Shown here in pieces: positions 54,490 to 61,825 of a DNA stretch of 64,000 nucleotides (position 1 is its first letter; every line of letters starts with the position of its first letter). Made by a program: the position numbers and the translations under genes. The stretch spans positions 29,614 through 93,613 of the forward strand of contig JBIQJE010000014.1 of NCBI GenBank assembly GCA_044507625.1, given 5' to 3'. The notes under the pieces are model-generated. The model was given only the letters and a program-made list of their open reading frames with translations. It was not told the origin of the DNA and made no database searches. Source of the DNA: Hyphomicrobium_A sp044507625. Lineage in GTDB: Bacteria > Pseudomonadota > Alphaproteobacteria > Rhizobiales > Hyphomicrobiaceae.

Positions 54490-55771
54490 GATCGCGGCCG
54501 AGCTTTCGCCCCGGCATCTGGCGCTCATCCTCGGCCACTGGCCGCTTTGGGCGCGTCCCGATCAGCTTCCCCCGGAAGCGAATGCTGCGGGCGAGCCCTG
54601 GCGCATATGGCTCATCCTCGGCGGACGCGGTGCGGGCAAAACCCGTGCGGGAGCCGAGTGGGTTCGCGCCAAGGCCCTGGGACGCACCCACGACGGCAGT
54701 CCCGCTGCGCGGCGCATCGCGCTCGTAGGCGAGACCTATAGCGAGGTGCGCCGCGTGATGGTGGAGGGCGTCTCCGGCATTCTCGAGGTCCATGGCGATA
54801 GCGAGCGTCCGCATTTCGAGCCTTCGAAGGGCCAGCTCGTCTGGCGCACCGGCGCGCTGGCGCAGATTTTCTCCGCAGAGGATGCGGAGGGATTGCGCGG
54901 CCCGCAGTTCGATGCCGCCTGGTGCGATGAGGTCGCCAAGTGGCGCAACGCCGAGCACACCTGGGACATGCTACAATTCGCGCTGCGCCTGGGCGAGCAT
55001 CCGCAGATGGTCGCGACGACGACGCCGCGCGCAACCGCGTTTCTAAAGAAGCTGATGGCCGATGCGGGGACCGTGGTCACGCGCGCTTCGACCGTTGACA
55101 ATGCGGACAACCTGGCGCCATCGTTCGTCGCCGAGATGACCCGGCGCTATGCGGGCACGGCACTGGGCCGCCAGGAGCTTTACGGGGAACTCGTCGACGA
55201 TACGTCCGGCGCGCTGTGGCGGCGCGACTGGATCGAGACGCACCGCGTTGCGGCGGCTCCCGAGCTGGCGGCCGTCGTCGTGGCGGTCGATCCGCCGGTG
55301 ACGGCGACGGTCTCATCGGATGCGTGCGGGATTGTTGTCGCCGGCCTGGGCGAGGACGGTCGCGCCTATGTGCTGGCCGATCGCACGCTGCAGGGGCGCG
55401 AGCCGCAGGTCTGGGCGCGGGCGGTGGTGAGCGCCTACCGTGAATACCTCGCCGACCGCGTCGTCGCCGAGGTGAACCAGGGCGGCGATCTGGTGACGGC
55501 GGTGCTGCGGCAGATCGATGACGGCGTTGCCGTGCGCACGGTGCGCGCAACGCGGGGCAAGTGGCTGCGCGCCGAGCCGGTTGCGGCGCTCTATGCCGAG
55601 GGCCGTGTTGCGCACGTTGGCGCGTTCGATGCTCTTGAAGATCAGATGTGCGCGTTCGGCGCCGATGGGCTGGTGAAGGGTCGCTCGCCCGATCGGCTCG
55701 ACGCGCTTGTCTGGGCGCTCACCGATTTGATGGTGGACGGCGCCCGCCGCCCGCTGGTGCGAAGACTGTGA
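54371..55771 (+). CDS. GTA/phage large terminase (TerL, g2-type)
   Basis: DNA-packaging ATPase-nuclease of about 466 residues. Walker A GGRGAGKTRAGAEWV, a Walker B-like strand FDAAWCDEVAKW, the coupling motif MVATTTPRAT, and the RNase H-like nuclease acidic residues in VAVDPPVTA, VVAEVNQGGD and SPDRLDALVWAL. These features are those of the Terminase_6 family found in RcGTA. An ATG at 54371 directly follows a TTG; a start at 54404 is also possible. It overlaps the TerS gene. Confidence 0.92.
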   Translation: MPSDPPQSPTPMRWSDFSARLSSALSRSSAAGRLRQDLAEIAAELSPRHLALILGHWPLWARPDQLPPEANAAGEPWRIWLILGGRGAGKTRAGAEWVRAKALGRTHDGSPAARRIALVGETYSEVRRVMVEGVSGILEVHGDSERPHFEPSKGQLVWRTGALAQIFSAEDAEGLRGPQFDAAWCDEVAKWRNAEHTWDMLQFALRLGEHPQMVATTTPRATAFLKKLMADAGTVVTRASTVDNADNLAPSFVAEMTRRYAGTALGRQELYGELVDDTSGALWRRDWIETHRVAAAPELAAVVVAVDPPVTATVSSDACGIVVAGLGEDGRAYVLADRTLQGREPQVWARAVVSAYREYLADRVVAEVNQGGDLVTAVLRQIDDGVAVRTVRATRGKWLRAEPVAALYAEGRVAHVGAFDALEDQMCAFGADGLVKGRSPDRLDALVWALTDLMVDGARRPLVRRL

Positions 55772-55830
55772 GCTGGACGGCGCAGCTGCGCCTGTTGAAG
55801 TTTGGGCGGATGGCAGCCGTCCATGCAGAG

Positions 55831-55845
55831 CATGGCTTCGCCATG
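55831..55845. repeat. Short hairpin repeat copy 1
   Basis: CATGGC-TTC-GCCATG. The same six-base arms recur at 56096-56110 and 60061-60075, always near the portal-toxin region. Confidence 0.65.
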
Positions 55846-56095
55846 GCGGACTGAGCAGTCTGTCATTCCGGAAGCGCTGAACGACGTGAGGCGCTATCCG
55901 GGACCAGCGGGAGGTGAGGCGCCAGCCTGGCAATATCGATGATGCATTCACGCTGGGTCCCGGGTCTCGCTCGCGCCCGCTCGCTTCGCCGGGGGATGAC
56001 AGCAGGTCATGCAGTTCCAAATGTCATTCCGGCGAAGGCCGATATCCACGCCAGCCGCAGCAATCGTTACGGGATGTCCGCATGCTTGTGCATTG

Positions 56096-56110
56096 CATGG
56101 CTGCGCCATG
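56096..56110. repeat. Short hairpin repeat copy 2
   Basis: CATGGC-TGC-GCCATG, about 110 bp before the portal start codon. Confidence 0.65.
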
Positions 56111-56219
56111 ACGGGGCGATGACGCGCTCGAACGCGCGCTCGGCAACTTAGCAAAACACCATCAGCCGGCGGGCCGGCTCCCGCAGGGGAGACGCCGGCG
56201 CCAACCGAAAAGGAAACGC

Positions 56220-58085
56220 ATGTCGCGCATCATCGATGCGCTCGGCAGGCTGCTGCCTGCGCGCGCGCCACGACGGGATCAGAAGGCGAGCGCGGCGGGC
56301 CCGCTCATTGCGTGGGAGCCCCTTGGCCAGCCGGTCTGGAGCCCGCGCGATTACGCCGCCTTCGCGCGCGAAGGCTTCATGCAAAACGCCATCGTCTACC
56401 GGTCTGTGCGCATGGTGGCGGAGGCGGCGGGCTCCGTGCCGCTGCTGCTCTATCGCGGCGATGAGGAAATCGAGAGCCATCCGCTGCTCGACCTTATCGC
56501 GCAGCCTTCACCCGATCACACGGCAACGGATTTCCTCGAGGCCTGGTATGGCTTCCTGCTCGTCGCCGGCAATGCTTACGTGGAAGCCGTCGGCGTCGGC
56601 GGCAAGCTGCGCGAGCTGTATGTGTTGCGCCCCGATCGCATGAAGGTGATCCCGGGGTCGAACGGATGGCCGGAGGCTTTCGAGTATTCGGCCAATGGGA
56701 CGTCCGTCCGCTTCGCTGACGAGAGCGTTGCGGGTGTGCGGCCGATCCTGCACACGCGCCTCTTCCATCCCGATAACGATCACTACGGGATGAGCCCCAT
56801 CGAGGCGGCGGCGTCGGCTATCGATACGCACAATCAGGCGAGTGCCTGGAACAAGGCGCTGCTCGACAACTCGGCGCGGCCGTCCGGCGCGCTCGTCTAT
56901 GCAGCGAACGGCGGCAATCTCACCGAGGCGCAGTTCAGCCGCCTGCGCGGGGAGCTGGAGGAAGCGTTTCAGGGTGCGCGCAACGCCGGGCGGCCGATGC
57001 TGCTCGAAGGTGGGCTCGACTGGAAGCCGCTGTCGCTGTCTCCGAGGGATATGGATTTCATCGCGGCCAAGCACGCAGCCGCGCGCGAGATTGCCCTTGC
57101 GCTCGGCGTGCCGCCGATGCTGCTCGGCATCCCCGGCGACAATACGTACGCCAACTACCAGGAGGCGCAGCGAGCCTTCTGGCGCGGCACGGTCCTGCCC
57201 CTGGTCTTCCGCATGGCGCGGGCGTTCTCCACGTGGCTTTCGCCGGCGTACGGCGGAGTTGTGGAGCTGCGGCCGGATCTCGACCAGGTGGATGGGCTGA
57301 GCAGCGAGCGGGAAGCTCTGTGGGCACGCATCGAGCGGGCGAGCTTCCTGACGCTGGACGAGAAGCGCGCTGCAGTTGGCTATGGGCCAGCGCCGCATGA
57401 GGAAGTGGCGACCGAGCACGATGCAAGAGACGCGGCGCCGTCGTTCGGCAGTGAAGTCGTAGCCTTTGATGGCGCCGGCGACACCCCTCCGGGGAGTCGG
57501 CCGCCGGCGCACTTCGTCAAGTACAGCCCCGACCAGCCACGCGTCTCAGCCGGAAACGCAGACGGCGGGCAATGGACGGATGGTGGTGGCAGTGGTGGCT
57601 CGTCGGGCGGCGTGCGCGTGGCGCAGGCGAATGATGGCAGTAAGCCTCTAATCGATGTCCGAATGCACGACGTAGAATATGGCGACCACACGGTACGCGA
57701 ACATGTTGGTAGGAAGGACGAAGAACTCCTAGAGGCACTTCAACGAGATCGCCTCGACACGTTCTCATTTACAATCGCTCGCCCCAGGCTCGGGTCGTTC
57801 GATTCAGAGGAATCCGCTAATGATCTAGTAAAACGCACGCTCAAGAATTCTGCTACTGAGATCGAAGCGTTCGTCCAGGGCGACGATAAGAGGGCGGTTG
57901 TGATGAAACGATTTGGATCCATAACAGGCAAGGAGGCTTTTCGACCTGATGCCTTTACAGATCCCTACATACGCCCGACCTACAGCGTCAAAGTTGTTAT
58001 GGAGAAAGACAAACGATCGCCAACAGGCTATCGGGTGCTAACGGCATTTCCCTTCAACCCACTGCCCGGCGAATTAGATCGGTAG
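56220..58085 (+). CDS. GTA-type HK97-family portal protein fused to a C-terminal RNase A-like toxin domain
   Basis: 621 residues; AAGGA precedes the ATG. Residues 1 to about 400 are an HK97-type portal: AFAREGFMQNAIVYRSVRMV, AWYGFLLVAGNAYVEAVG, HYGMSPIEAAASAIDTHNQ, DFIAAKHAAAREIALALGVPPMLLGIPGDNTYANYQEA. Plain portals of this family end near residue 400-420. Here residues about 430-475 form a linker (FVKYSPDQPRVSAGNADGGQWTDGGG, Gly/Ser-rich), and residues about 478-621 look like a bacterial CdiA-CT RNase A domain: GDHTVREHVGRKDE with H490 and H495, and a C-terminal YSVKVVME and GYRVLTAFPFNP strand. GC content falls at the junction (45 of 60 bases at 57061-57120 against 32 of 60 at 57661-57720). 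Next to a CdiI-like immunity gene. Toxin activity is inferred. Confidence 0.85.
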   Translation: MSRIIDALGRLLPARAPRRDQKASAAGPLIAWEPLGQPVWSPRDYAAFAREGFMQNAIVYRSVRMVAEAAGSVPLLLYRGDEEIESHPLLDLIAQPSPDHTATDFLEAWYGFLLVAGNAYVEAVGVGGKLRELYVLRPDRMKVIPGSNGWPEAFEYSANGTSVRFADESVAGVRPILHTRLFHPDNDHYGMSPIEAAASAIDTHNQASAWNKALLDNSARPSGALVYAANGGNLTEAQFSRLRGELEEAFQGARNAGRPMLLEGGLDWKPLSLSPRDMDFIAAKHAAAREIALALGVPPMLLGIPGDNTYANYQEAQRAFWRGTVLPLVFRMARAFSTWLSPAYGGVVELRPDLDQVDGLSSEREALWARIERASFLTLDEKRAAVGYGPAPHEEVATEHDARDAAPSFGSEVVAFDGAGDTPPGSRPPAHFVKYSPDQPRVSAGNADGGQWTDGGGSGGSSGGVRVAQANDGSKPLIDVRMHDVEYGDHTVREHVGRKDEELLEALQRDRLDTFSFTIARPRLGSFDSEESANDLVKRTLKNSATEIEAFVQGDDKRAVVMKRFGSITGKEAFRPDAFTDPYIRPTYSVKVVMEKDKRSPTGYRVLTAFPFNPLPGELDR

Positions 58086-58091
58086 GCACCT

Positions 58092-58370
58092 GTGATCAAT
58101 ATTCCATCCGAGTTTCGTTATCTCGTCGCGTGCTTCCATCAAGACAGCTTGGAGGGAGCCGCCAACGAAGAGCAATGGATAGCAACGGCAGTCGATTATC
58201 TGAGTGAAGCGAGGAAGAAGGCAGTTCGGAAGTTCTTGGACGACGTTCTGAGTGGCGGTATCAGCGATGCTGAGCTGGGGATCATTTGGGAGTCGGCGAA
58301 CCCTGATTTTCTTATTCCGAACGAAAAGGAGTTGCGCGTATTCTTACGCCTCATCCGCAACCAGCTGTAG
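58092..58370 (+). CDS. CdiI-like immunity protein, cognate to the portal toxin
   Basis: 92 residues, starting 6 bp after the portal-toxin stop. The pattern FRYLVACFHQDS near the N terminus, a helical middle with VRKFLDDVLSGGISDAELGIIW and a terminal LRVFLRLIRNQL matches the immunity family that accompanies CDI toxins (FHQD motif plus DELLxxG-SDEEL). Cytosolic, with no signal. Its place immediately after the toxin domain is diagnostic of toxin-immunity pairs. Lower GC than the capsid genes. Two more members of this family lie downstream. Confidence 0.8.
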   Translation: MINIPSEFRYLVACFHQDSLEGAANEEQWIATAVDYLSEARKKAVRKFLDDVLSGGISDAELGIIWESANPDFLIPNEKELRVFLRLIRNQL

Positions 58371-58440
58371 TGCGAAAGGCTGTGTGGCAGTGTACGAGCG
58401 CGCACGCCGAAACCAGAATGGCGCGAGCGCTTGAGGCGTT

Positions 58441-58641
58441 GTGGGCGCGCGGATCGCGTACCTTAAGCCCGAGAAGGATATAGTCTACATCGATCTTTGG
58501 CGCTCGGACACGGCGGTTGCCGGTGAGAACGTATTCGAGCCGTCGGACTTCGATCTGTCTTTCTATGTCGATCCGAGCAAAGGGGGAACGCGTGATGCGG
58601 CGCTCAATCTTGACAATCGGCTGGGGCAAGAATTGAGATAG
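58441..58641 (+). CDS. Small ORF of unknown function in the cassette array
   Basis: 66 residues from a GTG: GARIAYLKPEKDIVYIDLWR, then NVFEPSDFDLSFYVDPSKGG and NLDNRLGQELR. It looks like a real but truncated protein piece (acidic, beta-prone), not a shadow. It lies between the first immunity gene and the orphan toxin cassette. It may be a remnant of an older immunity or toxin gene. No family recognised. Confidence 0.4.
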   Translation: MGARIAYLKPEKDIVYIDLWRSDTAVAGENVFEPSDFDLSFYVDPSKGGTRDAALNLDNRLGQELR

Positions 58642-58683
58642 ATTCCGGGCGCGTCCGCGGAAGTTGAAGAAAAGACCGACTAG

Positions 58684-59320
58684 CGGCGCACTTCGTCAAG
58701 TACAACCCCGATCAGCCGCGGGTCGCCGCCGGAAACGCAGACGGCGGGCAATGGACGGATGGTGGTGGCAGTGGTGGCTCGTCGGGCGGCGTGCGCGTCG
58801 CCTTGGCGGGAACGGGGACACGGAATGACGCAGGCGAGGAGGAAAGCCTCGTCCATCTGGCGCAGGCAGATGGTTCGTCAGGAAGACCAATTGATATACT
58901 GGAAGAAGATAGCCTCCGCGGACACACGTTCGAGCGCCACGTCAACAAGCCGGACGAATATCTAACCGCTAGGATTCTCCGAAACCGAGTCAACATACCT
59001 TGGATCGGCGGAGGAGGAGAAAAAAGGGCCGGATCCTTCACTTCGCTCGAAGCTGCGAACAAACTTGTGAACGCGACCATTGCCGACCCGATAAATCAGC
59101 AGAATATCAAGGCATTTGTTGCACGCGGATTTTGGCATCTGTTGAACGTTCAGTACTTATACAAGGCCTTTGATAGGCCAACGGGATACGAAATGTAGGG
59201 CCAGCGGAACGAAAGCCGGAAAAGCGTATCACCTACTCGGTGACTGGCCGCATAATAAGAAGCGATAGCGTTCCCAAAGGCTACTATGTCGAATCTGCGT
59301 TCCCATCAAACTCCGACTAA
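58684..59320 (+). pseudogene. Orphan RNase A-like toxin cassette with copied portal linker, frameshifted
   Basis: Bases 58684-58798 repeat the portal linker of 57505-57619 (115 bp; the last 65 or more bases are identical). The frame continues as AHFVKYNPDQPRVAAGNADG, then a second toxin: SLRGHTFERHVNKPDEYLTARIL and the beta core FTSLEAANKLVNATIADPIN. It ends at 59198, but from about 59200 another frame continues with KPEKRITYSVTGRIIRSDSV and GYYVESAFPSNSD, the equivalent of the GYRVLTAFP end of the portal toxin. So a frameshift lies between about 59170 and 59200. There is no start codon before the linker (a TGA precedes it); a GTG at 58791 could start a partial product. An orphan cassette next to its own immunity gene. 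Confidence 0.75.
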
Positions 59321-59329
59321 GGCGCAACC

Positions 59330-59632
59330 ATGGAAGTGACCGAGTCAGTGAAGAATCTCTTCCGAGGCTTCCACCAGGATATGTTTGAGTACGCGCAAAC
59401 CCCTGAGGCGATCGCACAGGAGGCGCTTGGGTTTCTCACCCTTGACGACATCCCGCCTGTGGTTGCCTACCTCGATGATTTGTTGAGCGGCCGCTACAGC
59501 GACGAGGAGATTCAGGCGATCTGGCACAGGATGCCGGCGGACATCTACTTCACCGACGCTCGAGGCGCCGTCAAAGTGTTGAGTCTTGTGCGCGATCTGC
59601 TCAAGACCCATCCGCAGTTCAAGCCTCAATAG
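59330..59632 (+). CDS. CdiI-like immunity protein 2, cognate to the orphan toxin
   Basis: 100 residues, starting 10 bp after the end of the reconstructed toxin. VKNLFRGFHQDMFEYAQTPE, VVAYLDDLLSGRYSDEEIQAIW and AVKVLSLVRDLLKTH parallel the first immunity protein (FHQD, LDDLLSGxxSDEE, C-terminal LVRDLL). It is distinct in sequence, as expected for immunity to a different toxin variant. Intact reading frame. Confidence 0.8.
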   Translation: MEVTESVKNLFRGFHQDMFEYAQTPEAIAQEALGFLTLDDIPPVVAYLDDLLSGRYSDEEIQAIWHRMPADIYFTDARGAVKVLSLVRDLLKTHPQFKPQ

Positions 59633-59651
59633 TAATGGGCCGTGTGCAGAG

Positions 59652-60042
59652 ATGATTGATCTGCAACGACGCGGACGCTCAGGTGATCCCGACGATAAGG
59701 CGGCCAACTATATCGAAACGCGGCCTTATGACATCGATGGCGACGAGGCGGGCTTCTGGGGCATCGTTCCTTGGGGGCGAAGCTTCGGGTTCGAGGGCGA
59801 CGATCTCGCGGAGTTCGTACGTCTATGCGTGCTGCGGTTGCTTGATGCTGGCGCGGTGCCGGTGCGGCACAGCTCGCAGGGTGAGCCCATGCTGTGGAAG
59901 GAGCAAACGCAGTACGGGACGACGAAGGAGCAAATCGCCGACGCGATCATCGCCGAATGGCTGCAACGGAGGCGGCGATCCACCCTGGGAATACCTATGG
60001 TTCGTGACACGCGAGGTTCTGGAGACTGATCGCAGCGAGTAG
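59652..60042 (+). pseudogene. Immunity-like gene with a frameshift near its 3' end
   Basis: From the ATG at 59652 the frame reads MIDLQRRGRSGDPDDKAANY, YDIDGDEAGFWGIVPWGRSF, EFVRLCVLRLLDAGAVPVRHSS, ADAIIAEWLQ. It then turns basic (RRRRSTLGIPMV) and stops at 60029. One base shift at about 59970-59980 gives GGDPPWEYLWFVTREVLETDRSE and a stop at 60042, which looks like the genuine end. Conserved aromatic and acidic composition suggests an immunity protein; no family named with confidence. Confidence 0.6.
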
Positions 60043-60060
60043 TCGCGCATCCACGCGGAG

Positions 60061-60075
60061 CATGGCTCCGCCATG
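60061..60075. repeat. Short hairpin repeat copy 3
   Basis: CATGGC-TCC-GCCATG, 20 bp after the frameshifted immunity-like gene and about 20 bp before the DUF2019 gene. Same arms as the two copies upstream of the portal gene. Confidence 0.65.
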
Positions 60076-60094
60076 AGAGAATTCGGGTTCTGAA

Positions 60095-60466
60095 ATGAAA
60101 TCCAAAGACCTGGGAGCGATGAGCATCGAGGAATTGGTGACTCGTTTCGAAGCAATTGCTCTAGAGCAAGACGACGCGATATCTAACGATGAGAACGGAA
60201 AGTATAACCGTCTATTCCGTGAGATGGACACGCTGAAGAAAGAGCTCAAGAGTCGCGACGGCGATCAGCGGCGCGCTTTACTGCCGCTTCTCAAGCACAA
60301 GAATATGCAAGTGCGTCTCAAAGCAGCCATTGCGACATTGGCTGTTGACGCTGCGGCAGCGCGCCAGTGCCTCCAGCAAATCAGTGATAGCAATATATAC
60401 CCGGAAGCTGCCGATGCACGGGGCATGATGACGGCAATAGACGACGGATCATACGTGCCGAGCTAG
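60095..60466 (+). CDS. DUF2019 family protein, probable immunity protein
   Basis: 123 residues. MSIEELVTRFEAIALEQDDA, KYNRLFREMDTLKKELKSRD, LLKHKNMQVRLKAAIATLAV match DUF2019, a helical-repeat family that frequently sits next to toxin modules and is thought to be an immunity protein. Intact frame. It follows the frameshifted immunity-like gene. A fragment of a second DUF2019 gene lies at 61317. Confidence 0.8.
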   Translation: MKSKDLGAMSIEELVTRFEAIALEQDDAISNDENGKYNRLFREMDTLKKELKSRDGDQRRALLPLLKHKNMQVRLKAAIATLAVDAAAARQCLQQISDSNIYPEAADARGMMTAIDDGSYVPS

Positions 60467-60590
60467 GACAACTCGGCGCGGCCGTCCTGAACGCCGGTAT
60501 GGTCGGGGAACGTCATGCTGACCGGCGAGCAGTTCAAGCGTCCGGGGCCGAGCTGAAAGAGGTGTTCCAGGGCCGCGCGCGCCGCTGTGC
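60467..60590 (+). pseudogene. Degraded portal-gene fragment
   Basis: Bases 60467-60487 are identical to portal bases 56865-56885 (the DNSARPS codons). Further along, TGEQFKR and AELKEVFQG correspond to TEAQFSR and GELEEAFQG of the portal, with frame changes between them. So part of a second, diverged portal copy once stood here. It supports past duplication or replacement of whole portal-toxin units. Confidence 0.65.
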
Positions 60591-60712
60591 CGAGGGATTG
60601 AGGGAGCCGACCGATGCGGATGTGCGTCGTATATGGTGTGAAACCGACGATATGGAAATTGCCCCTGCGTGGGTTGAACAAGCGACGGGGGTGACCGGCG
60701 AAGGTAGAGAGA

Positions 60713-60934
60713 GTGCAGCGCTGGGGGGGCGACTACTATTTGTTCAAGCATAAAGAGGCGAAGTTGAGGTTGATCAGCAACCGCGACTTCGACGACTACG
60801 AGCCCATTTTTACCGAAAGCGATGAATGGCCGTTGGCCATGAGACTGGAGGACGCGAAGACGGACTCACCCCTATTGCGTGGGCTCGAGAGCGCTACGAA
60901 CCATTTTGTGAAGCTACAAGAGAAAGCGTACTAG
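60713..60934 (+). CDS. Small immunity-like protein or fragment
   Basis: 73 residues from a GTG: QRWGGDYYLFKHKEAKLRLI, then NRDFDDYEPIFTESDEWPLA, ending NHFVKLQEKAY. Beta-rich, acidic. It follows the portal remnant and precedes the third CdiI-like gene. The start is weak and it may be truncated; the style is that of immunity proteins. No family named. Confidence 0.45.
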   Translation: MQRWGGDYYLFKHKEAKLRLISNRDFDDYEPIFTESDEWPLAMRLEDAKTDSPLLRGLESATNHFVKLQEKAY

Positions 60935-60985
60935 ACTTAGCGCCTTTGCGATCCGGTGGTTCCAGCATATCCGAGGAAACCTCGA

Positions 60986-61288
60986 ATGATCGGCAAACCT
61001 TCTCCTCCAATGCTCTTCCTTCAGGTTTGCCGAATGTTCCATGCAGATATTGCGGATACCTGTCCGACCTTTGAGCTTATGGCCGCTTTCGCGCTGCAGC
61101 GGGTCGAGGAAGCCGAGCGCGTAACGCTCGCGGAGTACCTCGATTGCTTGTTGAGTGGCGAGTACACGGAGGACGAACTAATGGAGCTTTGGAATAGCTC
61201 CGGCGCCGACGTCTTTATTCCAGACGTAAAGAACCTCATAGCACTTCTGACAGAAATGAGACGGCAGCTGCGAGCGGTTCCGGAATAG
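60986..61288 (+). CDS. CdiI-like immunity protein 3
   Basis: 100 residues from the ATG at 60986 (GAGG 9 bases upstream). LFLQVCRMFHADIADTCPTF, LAEYLDCLLSGEYTEDELMELW and KNLIALLTEMRRQL repeat the family pattern: FH-D, LDxLLSGxYxEDEL, C-terminal helix. No toxin remains next to it, so it appears to be an orphan immunity gene that could protect against a toxin carried by relatives. Confidence 0.75.
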   Translation: MIGKPSPPMLFLQVCRMFHADIADTCPTFELMAAFALQRVEEAERVTLAEYLDCLLSGEYTEDELMELWNSSGADVFIPDVKNLIALLTEMRRQLRAVPE

Positions 61289-61316
61289 CAGTTGTGGCAA
61301 GGAGTTCAGCGCGACC

Positions 61317-61457
61317 TTGAAGACGCTGAGCGTGGAAGCGCTCGTCGAGCAATTCCGTTGCATGGCCGTGGCACAGGACGAGGCTCTGCTCGATGATGAG
61401 CACACGCGGCGATGGCTGCGGAAAGAGATACGGCCCGGGTTGATTGGCCATCAGTGA
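61317..61457 (+). pseudogene. Truncated DUF2019 gene fragment
   Basis: From a TTG at 61317: LKTLSVEALVEQFRCMAVAQ, then DEALLDDEHTRRWLRKEIRP. The first 33 codons match the N terminus of the DUF2019 gene at 60095 (MSIEELVTRFEAIALEQDDA), then similarity is lost and the frame stops. Remnant of a second DUF2019 immunity gene. Confidence 0.6.
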
Positions 61458-61759
61458 GAAAGGCGCTGGTGGGCCTGATCGAACTTGATCAAGTCCGAGT
61501 TTCCTTGGACGCATCCCACGCTGGAAAGCTGAGGACGTTGAGAAGCGGCGCACAGCTCAGCGCCATCGCCAAGCAGGGCGCGCGGCCTTGGTCGATGTCG
61601 AAAGAGGATTCCTTAGCCATCCTTGCCGACGTCGATGCCGCGCTGGATGCGGATCCGCAGTACGCCACGGGCTGGGTCGACATCTTGGTTACGGATCTGG
61701 GCAGCCAGATATGCGATCGCATTCTTGATCGACGGGGCTGCGAGTGGTGGCGACGGTGA
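61454..61759 (+). CDS. Small protein of unknown function, last ORF of the cassette array
   Basis: 101 residues from a GTG whose sequence overlaps the DUF2019 fragment stop. RSGAQLSAIAKQGARPWSMS, LAILADVDAALDADPQYATG and VDILVTDLGSQICDRILDRRG suggest a small helical cytosolic protein. Possibly an immunity protein or the C-terminal part of a fusion with the upstream fragment. No family named. Confidence 0.4.
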   Translation: MRKALVGLIELDQVRVSLDASHAGKLRTLRSGAQLSAIAKQGARPWSMSKEDSLAILADVDAALDADPQYATGWVDILVTDLGSQICDRILDRRGCEWWRR

Positions 61760-61825
61760 CGGCCACCGACGCTGTAGGCAATCGGGCCCTAGCAGAATAG
61801 AACTCGACAAATTCGGAGATAATTG

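Larger units (their letters stand above)
55772..56219. other. Spacer between terminase and portal with palindromes
   Basis: About 450 bp with no gene. It holds two copies of a short hairpin (CATGGC-NNN-GCCATG at 55831-55845 and 56096-56110) and a longer intergenic repeat-like segment (about 55890-56060) containing a TCATTCCGGCGAAGGCC sequence near 56023 and its approximate complement near 55985. GTA genes are normally tightly packed, so this spacer is unusual. Confidence 0.6.
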
